Source: Kitasatospora sp. NBC_00458 (GTDB lineage: Bacteria > Actinomycetota > Actinomycetes > Streptomycetales > Streptomycetaceae). Taken from it: a DNA stretch of 64,000 bases. Below the pieces are notes generated by a model. The model had not been told where the DNA came from. It was given only the letters and a program-made list of their open reading frames with translations, and made no database searches. A program made the position numbers and the translations under genes. The DNA lies in assembly GCF_036013975.1 (NCBI RefSeq), contig NZ_CP107904.1, forward strand, positions 3,783,001-3,847,000. Reading direction: 5' to 3'. This document shows positions 50,463 through 59,103 of this stretch, piece after piece (position 1 is the stretch's first letter; the number at the start of each line of letters is the position of its first letter).

Positions 50463-51770
50463 GTGGGCAAGCGCAGGCAACCGGGCGGGACCGCGACGGA
50501 CGGGGGCGCCGGGCCGCTGCTGGAGCAGGCGGTGCGGGCCGTGGTCACCGCCCCCGAGGAGCGCCTCGACCTCGCGCTGGACACCGGGGCGTCGCTGCTG
50601 GCGGCCTCCCCCGGGCAGTGGCCGGCGGTCAGCCGGGCGGTGCTGGCGTACGCGGACACCTCGCTCGGCCGGTGCTGGTCGGCCGGCTGGCGGCCCGCCG
50701 ACCTGGCCCGCGTCGTGCGGCGGGAGCTGAGGCCGGCGCACCTGGCGCTGGCGGTGGACCTGATCGCCGCGGAGAGCCGGCGGCACCCGGCGGCCGCGCC
50801 GGACCGGCGCTGGCAGGAGCAGCTGCGCGAGCTGGAGACGGCGGTCTGGTGGCCGGCCGACGAGGGGTACCTGGAGGCCTTCGCCCAGCGGCACCGGCTG
50901 GACCGGTTCGCGCTGGCCACCGCCCTCCTGGAGCTGCTGCGGATCTGGGGCCGGCTGCCGCCGATCGCCCCGGTCGGCCCGGCGCCGGGGCAGGTCGGGC
51001 AGCCGGTCCGGCGGGAGCGGTCCGGTCCGGTCACGGGCGAGCCGCGGATGCTGCCGCGGATCCGGGCGCTGCTGGCGAAGGCCGAGTCCACCGAGTACCC
51101 GGAGGAGGCCGAGGCGCTGACCGCCAAGGCCCAGCAGCTGATGGCGCAGCACAGCATCGACGAGGCGCTGCTGGCGGTCGACGATGCGGACCCCAACGCC
51201 CCGGGGGCGCTGCGGATCGGGGTGGACAACCCGTACGAGGGCCCGAAGACGATGCTGCTGGACTCGGTGGCGGCGGCCAACCGGTGCCGGGTGGTGTGGG
51301 CGAAGGAGTTCGGTTTCTGCACCCTGATCGGCTTCGACGCGGACCTCGACGGCGTGGAGCTGCTGTACACCTCGCTGCTGGTGCAGGCGACCCACGCGAT
51401 GCAGAAGGCGGGCTCCCGGCAGCACCTGGACGGCGCCTCGCGCACCAAGGCGTTCCGGCAGTCCTTCCTGGTCTCGTACGCGGCACGGATCCGGGAGCGG
51501 CTGGCGGAGGCGACCGAGCGGACGACCAGCGACGCGGCGGCCGGCCGGCACCTCCGCGCGGACGGCACCGAGGAGCTGCTGGTCCCGGACGAGCGGCTGC
51601 TGCCCGCGCTGGCGGCCCGTTCGGCGGCGGTCGACCAGGAGGTGGGCCGGATGTTCCCGAAGCTGGTGTCGCAGCGGGTCCGGGTGAGCGACGGCGAGGG
51701 CTGGGCGGCGGGCCGGGCGGCCGCGGACCGGGCGGCGCTGCACGGCCGGGCCGGGGAGATCCGGGGCTGA
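50463..51770 (+). CDS. DUF2786 domain protein
   Basis: 435 residues from a GTG with GGGAGCACC upstream. Residues 195-238 (RMLPRIRALLAKAEST ... AKAQQLMAQHSIDEALL) form a DUF2786 domain; the following 190 residues are the usual C-terminal partner region, with DNPYEGPKTMLLDSVAAANRCRVVW in blocks. Residues 1-165 are helical and unfamiliar. Function unknown. It is followed after 81 nt by an ADP-ribosylglycohydrolase on the same strand. Confidence 0.75.
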   Translation: MGKRRQPGGTATDGGAGPLLEQAVRAVVTAPEERLDLALDTGASLLAASPGQWPAVSRAVLAYADTSLGRCWSAGWRPADLARVVRRELRPAHLALAVDLIAAESRRHPAAAPDRRWQEQLRELETAVWWPADEGYLEAFAQRHRLDRFALATALLELLRIWGRLPPIAPVGPAPGQVGQPVRRERSGPVTGEPRMLPRIRALLAKAESTEYPEEAEALTAKAQQLMAQHSIDEALLAVDDADPNAPGALRIGVDNPYEGPKTMLLDSVAAANRCRVVWAKEFGFCTLIGFDADLDGVELLYTSLLVQATHAMQKAGSRQHLDGASRTKAFRQSFLVSYAARIRERLAEATERTTSDAAAGRHLRADGTEELLVPDERLLPALAARSAAVDQEVGRMFPKLVSQRVRVSDGEGWAAGRAAADRAALHGRAGEIRG

Positions 51771-51851
51771 CCGGACGGGTCCTGGTAGAACGGACAGCGG
51801 CCGGCCGGGGCGCCGTCCGGAGCGGCGCGGCGACGAGCGAGGGGGACGACG

Positions 51852-52961
51852 GTGGCGGTGGGTGAGCAGCCGGGGTACCGGGACCGGGTGCGCGGGGCGC
51901 TGATCGGCGGGGCGGTCGGGGACGCGCTGGGCTGGCCGGTGGAGTTCCTGCGGCTGTACCAGATCCGGGAGCGGTACGGCCCGGCCGGGGTGACCGGTCT
52001 GCCGGGCGGCGGCCTGGTCGCCGAGGTCACCGACGACACCCAGATGACGCTGTTCACCGCCGAGGGGCTGATCCGCGGTTTCGTCCGGGGCTGGTCGGGT
52101 GGCGGCGGTTCGGTGCCGGAGGCGGTGCACGGTGCGTACCGGCGGTGGCTGCTGACCCAGCAGCAGGGCGCCCCGGACCCGGTCCCGCTCGCCCGTCCGT
52201 ACGACGGCTGGCTGCTGCGCGAACCGTTCCTGTACGCGCGGCGGGCGCCGGGTGACGCCTGTCTGACGGGGGTGAAGTACCACCCGGTCTTCGAGGCGCC
52301 GGCCGCGCTGGGGCAGCCGGGGCCGATCAACGCGCACTCGAAGGGGTGCGGCACGGTGATGCGGTCGGCGCCGTTCGGGCTGGCCCGGCTGGGCGCCGAG
52401 CAGTCGTTCGGGCTGGCCGCGCAGTGCGCGCAGCTGACCCACGGGCATCCGACCGGCCACCTGGCGGCGGGTGCGTTCGCGTCGCTGGTGGAGCGGCTGG
52501 CGGCCGGGGTGGAGCCGTGGGCGGCGGTCGGGGAGACGGTGGAGCAGACCCGGGAGTGGCCGGCCTCCAAGGAGACGGTCCAGGCGCTGGCCCGGGCGGT
52601 CCGGGTGGCCGAGGAGGCCGAGCCGTCGGCGGAGGCGGTGGAGCGGGTGGGGCTGGGCTGGATCGCCGAGGAGTGCCTGGCGATCGCGGTGTACTGCCTG
52701 CTGGCGGGGACGTCCGGGCCGGAGCCGGCCCGGACGGCGCTGCTGCTGTCGGTGAACCACTCGGGGGACAGCGATTCCACGGGGGCGGTCTGCGGCAACC
52801 TGGTCGGCGCGGCGTACGGCGCCTCGGCGCTGTCGGCGGACTGGACGGACGCGGTGGAGGGCCGGGAGACGCTGCTGCGGGTGGCGGACGACCTGCTGGT
52901 GCTGTTCGGCAGCCGCGAGCCGGGGCACCCGGCGCTCGGGGACCGCTACCCGGCCTGGTGA
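51852..52961 (+). CDS. ADP-ribosylglycohydrolase family protein (ARH1)
   Basis: Removes ADP-ribose from proteins or other targets using a dinuclear Mg site. 369 residues. RGALIGGAVGDALGWPVE opens the fold; TDDTQM (60-65) and HSGDSDSTG (303-311) supply the metal ligands, all intact. A GTG with GGGGGAC upstream starts it. It is convergent with the serpin gene; a 14-base palindrome (52963-52976) lies between. Confidence 0.88.
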   Translation: MAVGEQPGYRDRVRGALIGGAVGDALGWPVEFLRLYQIRERYGPAGVTGLPGGGLVAEVTDDTQMTLFTAEGLIRGFVRGWSGGGGSVPEAVHGAYRRWLLTQQQGAPDPVPLARPYDGWLLREPFLYARRAPGDACLTGVKYHPVFEAPAALGQPGPINAHSKGCGTVMRSAPFGLARLGAEQSFGLAAQCAQLTHGHPTGHLAAGAFASLVERLAAGVEPWAAVGETVEQTREWPASKETVQALARAVRVAEEAEPSAEAVERVGLGWIAEECLAIAVYCLLAGTSGPEPARTALLLSVNHSGDSDSTGAVCGNLVGAAYGASALSADWTDAVEGRETLLRVADDLLVLFGSREPGHPALGDRYPAW

Positions 52962-52962
52962 G

Positions 52963-52976
52963 CCGCGGCGCCGCGG
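52963..52976. repeat. 14-base perfect palindrome between convergent genes
   Basis: CCGCGGCGCCGCGG occupies most of the 31-nt gap between ARH1 and the serpin gene. It may form part of a terminator; it is short. Confidence 0.35.
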
Positions 52977-52992
52977 TCCGCCGGGCCCGGTC

Positions 52993-54303
52993 TCACCCCG
53001 CCTGCGGGTCGGTGACCTGGCCGAGGAAGAGCGGCCGGCCGGTGGCGGTGTCGCGGATCAGGAAGAGGAACGGCCGGTCGATGTGCAGCTGCACCGGGTC
53101 CTTCGGTGCCGCTCCGGCCATCGCCTCGACGCTGACGCCGCTGCCGGCCGCGGCGACGGTGCCCTTCTCGTCGACCTGGACGGTGGCCTTCTGCACCACG
53201 GCGCCGACCTTGAGCCGCTCGGTCGCGCCCGCGCCGGGGATGCCGGAGAGGTCTGCGCCGGGGCCGAAGACGGCGTCGACGCCGAGCGCCCGGAGGGCGG
53301 GCTTCAGGTCGTTGGCGGTGTCGAAGTGGAACTTCGGCAGGGTGAGGTCGACGCTCCGCCCGGTGAGCGAGCCGAGGATCAGGTCCAGCCGGGTCTGGTC
53401 CAGGCCCTTGCGGAAGGCCTCGAAGCCGCCCTGTGCGGGCACCACCAGGTCCATCGCCAACGACCCTCCCGCGTAGGGGAGTTCGACGGCCTGCCAGGGC
53501 TCGCCGAGGATCCCGCCGGAGCCCTCGGCGTAGCGCAGCGACTCCTTCGCCGCCATGGTGGGGACGGCCGGCACGGAGCCGTCGAGCCGGTGGAACGGCC
53601 GGTCGGCGGTGTTCGGGGCCTTGAACGGAGCGGCCCAGTCGGCCTTGAGGTAGAGCGCGTCGGTGAGCGCCAGCCGGGTGTCCGCGTTGATCTGCCCCTT
53701 CCCGAAGAGGTCCTTGACCCGGCCCTCGGTGGCCTTCTCGACGGCGGAGTTGACGGCCTTCCGGGCGCCCTCCGGGTCCTTGCGGAAGTCGGCGGTGTGC
53801 ACGCCGGTGTCGAAGGCGGCCGCCAGCACGCCCAGGTAGCCCTGGTCGACCGGGAAGTCCCGCTGGGCCCAGATGTCGTCCGCCTGCCTCAGCACGAACC
53901 CGCCCCCGTCCCCGCCGGTCGGGGTGCGGCGGTTGAGGGCCCCGGCGGCGAGCGCGTACTGCTGCGGGGCCAGCTCGGTGTGCAGGGCCCTGGTGAGTTC
54001 CTCGGCGCTGGTGCCGCGGGCGCCGGGCAGCAGCATGGCGAGCGCGGTGGCCAGGCCGGACGGCGAGAGCACCAGGTTGCGGCCGGCCGCGGCGGGGTCG
54101 GCGGTGAGGGTGTGCAACAGGTCCAGGCCGAAGGCGCCGGTCGCGGCGGCGGTGGCGGTGACCTGTGCGGGGTCGACGGTCGGCGGCGACCCGGGGGCCG
54201 CGACGCGGACGACGGCCGGGCCGCCTCCGGTGGAGCCGCATCCGGCGAGCAGCGCGGTGCAGCAGAGCAGGAGCACCGCCGGGCGGCGGGTACGGACGGA
54301 CAT
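52993..54303 (-). CDS. Serpin family protease inhibitor, lipoprotein
   Basis: 436 residues. The lipobox LAGC (19-22) follows a short hydrophobic signal, so it should be anchored outside the membrane. The serpin fold is evident: NLVLSPSGLATALAMLLPGA, the breach/shutter-region TDALYLKADWAAPF, and C-terminal DRPFLFLIRDTATGRPLFLGQV. The hinge EKGTVAAAGSG (379-389) has the small residues needed for loop insertion, so it is likely inhibitory. Counting P17 at Glu379 puts the scissile bond at Met395-Ala396, but the distal loop is about 5 residues longer than in antitrypsin, so P1 is uncertain. Same strand as ARH2 and P450. Confidence 0.9.
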   Translation of the reverse strand: MSVRTRRPAVLLLCCTALLAGCGSTGGGPAVVRVAAPGSPPTVDPAQVTATAAATGAFGLDLLHTLTADPAAAGRNLVLSPSGLATALAMLLPGARGTSAEELTRALHTELAPQQYALAAGALNRRTPTGGDGGGFVLRQADDIWAQRDFPVDQGYLGVLAAAFDTGVHTADFRKDPEGARKAVNSAVEKATEGRVKDLFGKGQINADTRLALTDALYLKADWAAPFKAPNTADRPFHRLDGSVPAVPTMAAKESLRYAEGSGGILGEPWQAVELPYAGGSLAMDLVVPAQGGFEAFRKGLDQTRLDLILGSLTGRSVDLTLPKFHFDTANDLKPALRALGVDAVFGPGADLSGIPGAGATERLKVGAVVQKATVQVDEKGTVAAAGSGVSVEAMAGAAPKDPVQLHIDRPFLFLIRDTATGRPLFLGQVTDPQAG

Positions 54304-54423
54304 GGCCGGCCACGTCCCCTCGGTCGGCGGCGCGGGCCGGTGCCCGCGCCTCGGTGCCGGTTCGACGCGGCCGGGGCGGAGGCGGTTCCCCGGCCGCGCA
54401 CCGCCCGGCCGCCACGGAGGGCG

Positions 54424-55428
54424 TCAGTCCCAGAGCCCGCCGAACGCCAGCAGTTCGTCGCGGTGCTCGATCCGCTCCACCCACTCGGCGGGCCACGCGT
54501 CGGCGCCCAGGTGCGCACCGGCGAAGGCGCCGGCCAGGCAGGCGATCGAGTCGGAGTCGCCGGAGGAGTAGGCGCCCCGGCGGACGGCGGCCACCGGGTC
54601 GTCCGGCATCAGCAGGAAGCAGAGCAGGCCGGTGGCGAGCGCCTCCTCGGCGATCCAGCCCTCGCCGGTGGCCAGGCACGGGTCCGCCTCGACGTCGGGC
54701 GCGGCCAGCGCGGCGGTGAGCCGGTCGAGGACGGCCAGGCAGTCGTCCCAGCCCCGGGCGATGAACTCCTCCGGGGTGCGGTCCTGGGCGCGCTCGGCGA
54801 GGTCGCCGAGCCAGGTCCGGTCGTACCGGGTGCGGTTGGCCAGGGCGTAGGCCCGCAGGGCGGCGGGCAGGCCGGCCGGCGGCAGGCCTTCGGCGAGCTT
54901 GCGCACGGCGTGGGCGGTGAGGTCGCTGGCGGCCAGCGCGGTGGGGTGGCCGTGGGTGAGCCCGGACTGGAGCTGGGCGGCGCCGGCGGCCTGGGCCGGG
55001 GTCAGGTCCCGGACCAGGCCGAGCGGGGCGACCCGCATGTTGGCGCCGCAGCCCTTGGAGCCGATGTCGCTCGCCACCTGCCAGGGGCGGCCGGGCTTGC
55101 TGAGCCGGTGGCAGGAGGCCAGGCAGGTGTTGCCGGGGGCCCGGTTGTTGTCCGGTGAGCGCCACCAGTCGACGAACTCCTCGCGCACCGGCCGCTCCAG
55201 CCGCAGCGGGGCGAGCGGCCCGCGTTCCAGGGCGGTGCGCAGGCCGCGTGCCAGGGCGAGCGTCATCTGGGTGTCGTCGGTGATCAGCCCGTTCGCCGGG
55301 AACGGGAGCCGCCGCCAGTCGGGCCACTCCCACGCGATCTGCTCGACGTCCTGGAACTCGGTCGGCTTGCCCATCGCGTCGCCGATCGCCAGGCCCAGCA
55401 GTGCGCCCGTCGCCTTGCCCCCGCCCAT
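54424..55428 (-). CDS. ADP-ribosylglycohydrolase family protein (ARH2)
   Basis: 334 residues, GALLGLAIGDAMGKPTEF start, metal-binding TDDTQM (50-55) and SSGDSDS (288-294), GCGANMRVAPLGL. The ATG has GGGGAG upstream. It is clearly related to ARH1 3 kb away but quite divergent (different middle region), so not a recent duplicate. It lies between P450 and serpin genes on the same strand. Confidence 0.88.
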   Translation of the reverse strand: MGGGKATGALLGLAIGDAMGKPTEFQDVEQIAWEWPDWRRLPFPANGLITDDTQMTLALARGLRTALERGPLAPLRLERPVREEFVDWWRSPDNNRAPGNTCLASCHRLSKPGRPWQVASDIGSKGCGANMRVAPLGLVRDLTPAQAAGAAQLQSGLTHGHPTALAASDLTAHAVRKLAEGLPPAGLPAALRAYALANRTRYDRTWLGDLAERAQDRTPEEFIARGWDDCLAVLDRLTAALAAPDVEADPCLATGEGWIAEEALATGLLCFLLMPDDPVAAVRRGAYSSGDSDSIACLAGAFAGAHLGADAWPAEWVERIEHRDELLAFGGLWD

Positions 55429-55483
55429 GCCGCCACTCCCCCTCGTCCGACCGGGGTGTCCCGACCGGTCGGACCTCGGCCGG

Positions 55484-56698
55484 TCAGACCTCGACCAGCA
55501 GTTCCTTCAGCCCCCGGATCACGTAGCCCGGGCTCCACTCGGGCTCGCGGACCAGCCGCAGGCCCGGCGCCCGGCGCAGCAGCGCGCCGTACGACTCGGT
55601 GAGCTCCAGTCTGGCAAGCGGGGCGCCGAGACAGAAGTGGATTCCCGCGCCGAAGGTGACGTGCGGGTTGTCGGCGCGGCCGAGGTCGAGCCGGTCGGGG
55701 TCGGTGAAGCGCTCCGGGTCGCGGTTGGCCGAGCCGAACAGCAGGGCGACCTCCGAGCCGCGGGGGACGGTGACGCCGCCCACCTCGACGTCCTCCAGCA
55801 CCCAGCGCTCGAACATCTGCAGCGGGGTGTCCCAGCGCATCAGTTCCTCGACGGCGGTGGGCAGCAGCCCGTCGGCGTCGGCGCGCAGCCGGGCCAGCTC
55901 GCCCGGGTTGCGGAACAGCGCCCACCAGCCGTTGCCGGTGGTGTTGACGGTGGCCTCGTGGCCGGCGTTGAGCAGCAGCACGCAGGTGGAGATCATCTCC
56001 TGCTCGCTGAGCGCGTCCGATCCCTCCTGGGCCTGGATCAGCGCGCTGACCAGGTCGTCGCCGGGGGTGGCGCGGCGCTCGCGGATCAGGGCGCGCAGGT
56101 AGTCGGAGAACTCGGTGCTCGCGGTGACGGCCCGGCGGGCGGCCTCCTCGGTCGGGTTGAGCTCGTACATGCCGGTGATGTCGGCGGACCACGGGCGCAG
56201 CAGGTGGCGGTCGGCCTCCGGGACGCCCAGCATCTCGGCGATCACCGCGACCGGGAGCGGTTCGGCGACGGCGCCGATCAGGTCGCCGCCGCCGTCCGCG
56301 AGCAGGCCGTCCACCAGTTCGCCGGCGAGCCGCCGGACGGTCGGGCGCAGCCCCTCGACCATGCGCGGGGTGAAGGCCTTGGAGACCAGCCGGCGGATCC
56401 GGGTGTGGTCGGGTGCCTCCAGGTCGAGCAGGCCGTTGTCGTTGAGGGTGTGGAACGGCTCGTGCGCCGGGTCGGGCTCGGGGCGGCCGAACTCCTCGTG
56501 GCTGAACCGGTGGGTGTAGGTCCGGCCGAGCCGGCGGTCCCGCAGCAGCGCGCTGACGTCCTGGTACCGCGGGACCAGCCACTGCCCGGTGGGCTCGTAG
56601 TACGTGGCCGGGGCCCGCCCGCGCAGGTCGGCGTAGGCGTCGTACGGGTGGGCCACGAACTCCGCCGACCAGGGGTCGAACTTCGCCGTCGTCGTCAT
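55484..56698 (-). CDS. Cytochrome P450
   Basis: 404 residues, soluble bacterial type. Heme-binding FGAGIHFCLGAPLAR (near residue 345), I-helix NAGHEATVNT (about 245), K-helix EELMRW. All catalytic parts are present. No ferredoxin or reductase gene is adjacent, and no biosynthetic cluster is visible, so the substrate is unknown. It lies 55 nt upstream of ARH2. Confidence 0.95.
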   Translation of the reverse strand: MTTTAKFDPWSAEFVAHPYDAYADLRGRAPATYYEPTGQWLVPRYQDVSALLRDRRLGRTYTHRFSHEEFGRPEPDPAHEPFHTLNDNGLLDLEAPDHTRIRRLVSKAFTPRMVEGLRPTVRRLAGELVDGLLADGGGDLIGAVAEPLPVAVIAEMLGVPEADRHLLRPWSADITGMYELNPTEEAARRAVTASTEFSDYLRALIRERRATPGDDLVSALIQAQEGSDALSEQEMISTCVLLLNAGHEATVNTTGNGWWALFRNPGELARLRADADGLLPTAVEELMRWDTPLQMFERWVLEDVEVGGVTVPRGSEVALLFGSANRDPERFTDPDRLDLGRADNPHVTFGAGIHFCLGAPLARLELTESYGALLRRAPGLRLVREPEWSPGYVIRGLKELLVEV

Positions 56699-56907
56699 CG
56701 GTCGATCACTCCAGGCCGTGAGGGGAAGCCGGAAGGATCATCGTACGCATGCGGCCCGTCCGGTCTCCGGCCCCTCCGGCCCCTCCGGCCCACAAGCCCC
56801 TCAGCTCCCTCAAGCCCCCGACTCCCCCCGACTCCCCCGACCGCGAGTTCCCGGCCGCTCCCCGACCGCCGCTCCCCGACCGCCCCGGACGAACCGCCCC
56901 GGACGGT

Positions 56908-57888
56908 TCAGCTCGGACGGTTCAGCGGGATGCTCCCCCGCGGGGCCCGCCCGTCGAACAGCCGCTCGTCGACCGGACGGGCCGCCCTGGGCGGACCGCC
57001 GATCCCCAGCGGGATGCTGCCCCGGCCGCCGAGCGCCAGCAGCCAGGCGGTCAGGTCCGGCCTGGTCCCGTACGGGCCGCCGGCCTGCTCCCAGAGCCGC
57101 CGGACCGCCGCCAGCTGCCGCTCCGACAGCACGTCCGGCAGCGGCTCGAACGGCTGCTCCGGCGTCAGGTACGGGTCCTGCGCCAGGGTCCGGCCGAACA
57201 GCAGCGCCGCCTTGTAGCGGTCGCTGTCCACCGTGGCGCTGCTGCCGCCCGGGGAGAGCGGGTCCGCCCAGTCGGGCGTGTCGGTCTGCTCCAGGACCGG
57301 CGCCGCCCCGACCCTGCGGACGCCGTCGCAGTCGAGCAGCAGGACCGCGGGCTCGGGCACCACCGTCCAGAGCACGTTGGCGTGCGAGAGGTCGCCGATC
57401 ACCAGCCCCCAGCGGTGCAGCCGCTCGACCAGCCCGGCCAGCTCCAGCACCAGGGCCAGCCGCTGCTCCGGGTCCGGCCGGACCACGCCCTGGGTGGCGA
57501 CCTTCTCCGGGCGGAACAGGTACTGCGCCTCGGTGAGCCTGCGCCCTCCGGCCGCCGTCTGCCAGGTCATCGCCGCCGGCGCCTCCTGCATCAGGAACCC
57601 GACGCAGCCCGGGCCGTCGACCACCCGGCAGAGCGGCCAGGCGGCCTGTGCGTCCAGCCGCTCCCGCTCCTCCCCGGACAGGGCGAACCGCAGCCGCACC
57701 AGCTCCGCCAGGGCCGGGCCGTGCACCCTCCCCGGGTCGAGGTAGCGCTTGAACAGCAGGCCCGGGTAGCCGGCCAGGCGCTGCACCAGGCCCTGGCCGC
57801 CCCGGCCGGCCTCGGCGCCGACCGCCAGCAGCGCCAGCTCCACGTCCGCCCCGCCGGCCAGCGCCGTGGCGATGTCCGGGGCGCTCAC
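56908..57888 (-). CDS. Atypical protein kinase of a TerY-P-like triad
   Basis: 326 residues from the GTG at 57888, which overlaps the PP2C stop in GTGA. A Gly-rich loop GRGGQG (28-33) and LLFKRY with Lys47 suggest the N-lobe. The catalytic loop reads IGDLSHANVLW (Asp166, Asn171) and the DFG position is LLDCDG (Asp186), then SDRYKAALL. These are the parts of a protein-kinase fold, in divergent form. The C-terminal tail carries RGSIPL twice (289-294 and 317-322). With the next two genes it forms a vWA-PP2C-kinase set. Downstream, 56699-56907 holds only CCCC-rich repeats. Confidence 0.75.
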   Translation of the reverse strand: MSAPDIATALAGGADVELALLAVGAEAGRGGQGLVQRLAGYPGLLFKRYLDPGRVHGPALAELVRLRFALSGEERERLDAQAAWPLCRVVDGPGCVGFLMQEAPAAMTWQTAAGGRRLTEAQYLFRPEKVATQGVVRPDPEQRLALVLELAGLVERLHRWGLVIGDLSHANVLWTVVPEPAVLLLDCDGVRRVGAAPVLEQTDTPDWADPLSPGGSSATVDSDRYKAALLFGRTLAQDPYLTPEQPFEPLPDVLSERQLAAVRRLWEQAGGPYGTRPDLTAWLLALGGRGSIPLGIGGPPRAARPVDERLFDGRAPRGSIPLNRPS

Positions 57889-59090
57889 CGGGCGGCCTCC
57901 CAGAGGCAGACGACCGTGCGGTCGTCGTCGTAGCTGCGCACCCTCACCTGCGCCTGCCAGAGGAACTCGGCCAGGCCGGGGACGTCCGCGCCGCCCCACC
58001 GGTCGGCGAGGAACTCCTGCAGCTCGGGCTCCCTGAGCAGGGGCAGCGCCAGCCCGTCGGTGCAGAGGACCAGCAGGTCGCCGGGGGCCGCATCGGTGAT
58101 CAGCCGGACCCGGGCGTGGTCGTACGCCTCGGGGAGGCAGTCGGTCCGGGTGCTGATCAGCGAGCCGTCGTCCCCGTCCTCGTCGAGGTTGCGCCAGACG
58201 CCCTCGCGCAGGCGCATCAGGCCGCCGTCGCCGACCGAGACGAAGCCCCGGACCGTGCTGTCCGGGTCGGCCGGCACCAGCAGCGCCCGCAGCGTGGTCG
58301 AGTGGGACTTCGGCGACAGTCCTTCCTTCTCCGCCTCGCGGCTGAGCTCGACGGCCGCCGCCGAGACCAGCTGGGCCGTCAGGCTGGCGAAGTCGACCTC
58401 CGCGCCGGCCCGCAGGCAGGCCAGCAGGGTGTCCGCCCGGTCGGCGACCTGCCTGGCCAGCATCCGGACGATCCCGTTGGACCCGCGCTGGGAGTGCGGC
58501 TGGGAGCCGACGCCGTCGGCCACCGCGAGCAGCAGCAGGTCACCGGCCCTGAACACCAGGACGGCGTCCTGGCGGCACTCGGCCCGGTAGCGGTGCGAGT
58601 CGCCGCGGACGGAGGCGGCGCGGACCGTGACCGGACCGAAGGTCCCGCCGTCCACCACCGTGTCGGGCAGCAGCGCGCTGTAGCGGTCGTTCTCGACCGC
58701 GGGGATGTCGGTCGGCTCGGGGGTGTAGGCCGGGGGCTTGCGGCCGACGTGGTGCAGCGCGCCCGGCTCCTCGCCCGGCGCCGGCAGCACGCCGGACCCG
58801 CCCCCGGCCCGCTCCGGGCCGGGGTGCCCCGCCGCGGCGGGCCGGGGAGCGGCGGGGTCCGGCCCGGCGAGGACGGGCCCTGCGACGACGGGGTCCGGCG
58901 GGAACGGCACCGGGGTGGACGGCACGGACCTGGCCGGTGCCGGGGCGGGCCCGCCCAGCGCAGCGAGGGCCGGGACGGACTCCCAGCCGCACTCGTAGAC
59001 GGACGCGGCGAGGTCGATCGGGTCGAGCCGCCGCTCCGGCGCGGGCTCCGGTCCCGGGCCGGCCGGGGGCGGGTTGTCGTACGGGTTCAC
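57885..59090 (-). CDS. PP2C-type serine/threonine phosphatase
   Basis: 401 residues. Residues 1-130 are Pro/Ala-rich and probably disordered. The PPM domain follows: RGDSHRYR (162-169) and QDAV (174-177), AVADGVGS (189-196, metal Asp192), SVGDGG (285-290), CTDGLA (343-348) and YDDDRTVV (387-394). Metal ligands are intact, so it should be active. It would reverse the action of the coupled kinase. It starts 13 nt after the vWA gene. Confidence 0.88.
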   Translation of the reverse strand: MNPYDNPPPAGPGPEPAPERRLDPIDLAASVYECGWESVPALAALGGPAPAPARSVPSTPVPFPPDPVVAGPVLAGPDPAAPRPAAAGHPGPERAGGGSGVLPAPGEEPGALHHVGRKPPAYTPEPTDIPAVENDRYSALLPDTVVDGGTFGPVTVRAASVRGDSHRYRAECRQDAVLVFRAGDLLLLAVADGVGSQPHSQRGSNGIVRMLARQVADRADTLLACLRAGAEVDFASLTAQLVSAAAVELSREAEKEGLSPKSHSTTLRALLVPADPDSTVRGFVSVGDGGLMRLREGVWRNLDEDGDDGSLISTRTDCLPEAYDHARVRLITDAAPGDLLVLCTDGLALPLLREPELQEFLADRWGGADVPGLAEFLWQAQVRVRSYDDDRTVVCLWEAAR

Positions 59091-59103
59091 CGGACGGCCC
59101 CGC

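Noticed and set aside
48249-52928. A 1559-codon open frame on the minus strand
   Set aside because: It lies opposite the ABC transporter, DUF2786 and ARH1 genes, which have clear families. Its translation is rich in Arg, Gly and Pro with no domains, as expected for an antisense frame in very high-GC DNA. The same holds for long frames opposite glmS, glmM, fusA and the large membrane protein.
51852-55428. Recent tandem duplication of ADP-ribosylglycohydrolase genes
   Set aside because: The two proteins share only the family motifs and differ through the middle region and in orientation, so they are not a recent copy.
55484-56698. P450 as part of a natural-product cluster
   Set aside because: No polyketide synthase, NRPS, terpene or tailoring genes, ferredoxin or cluster regulator lies nearby.
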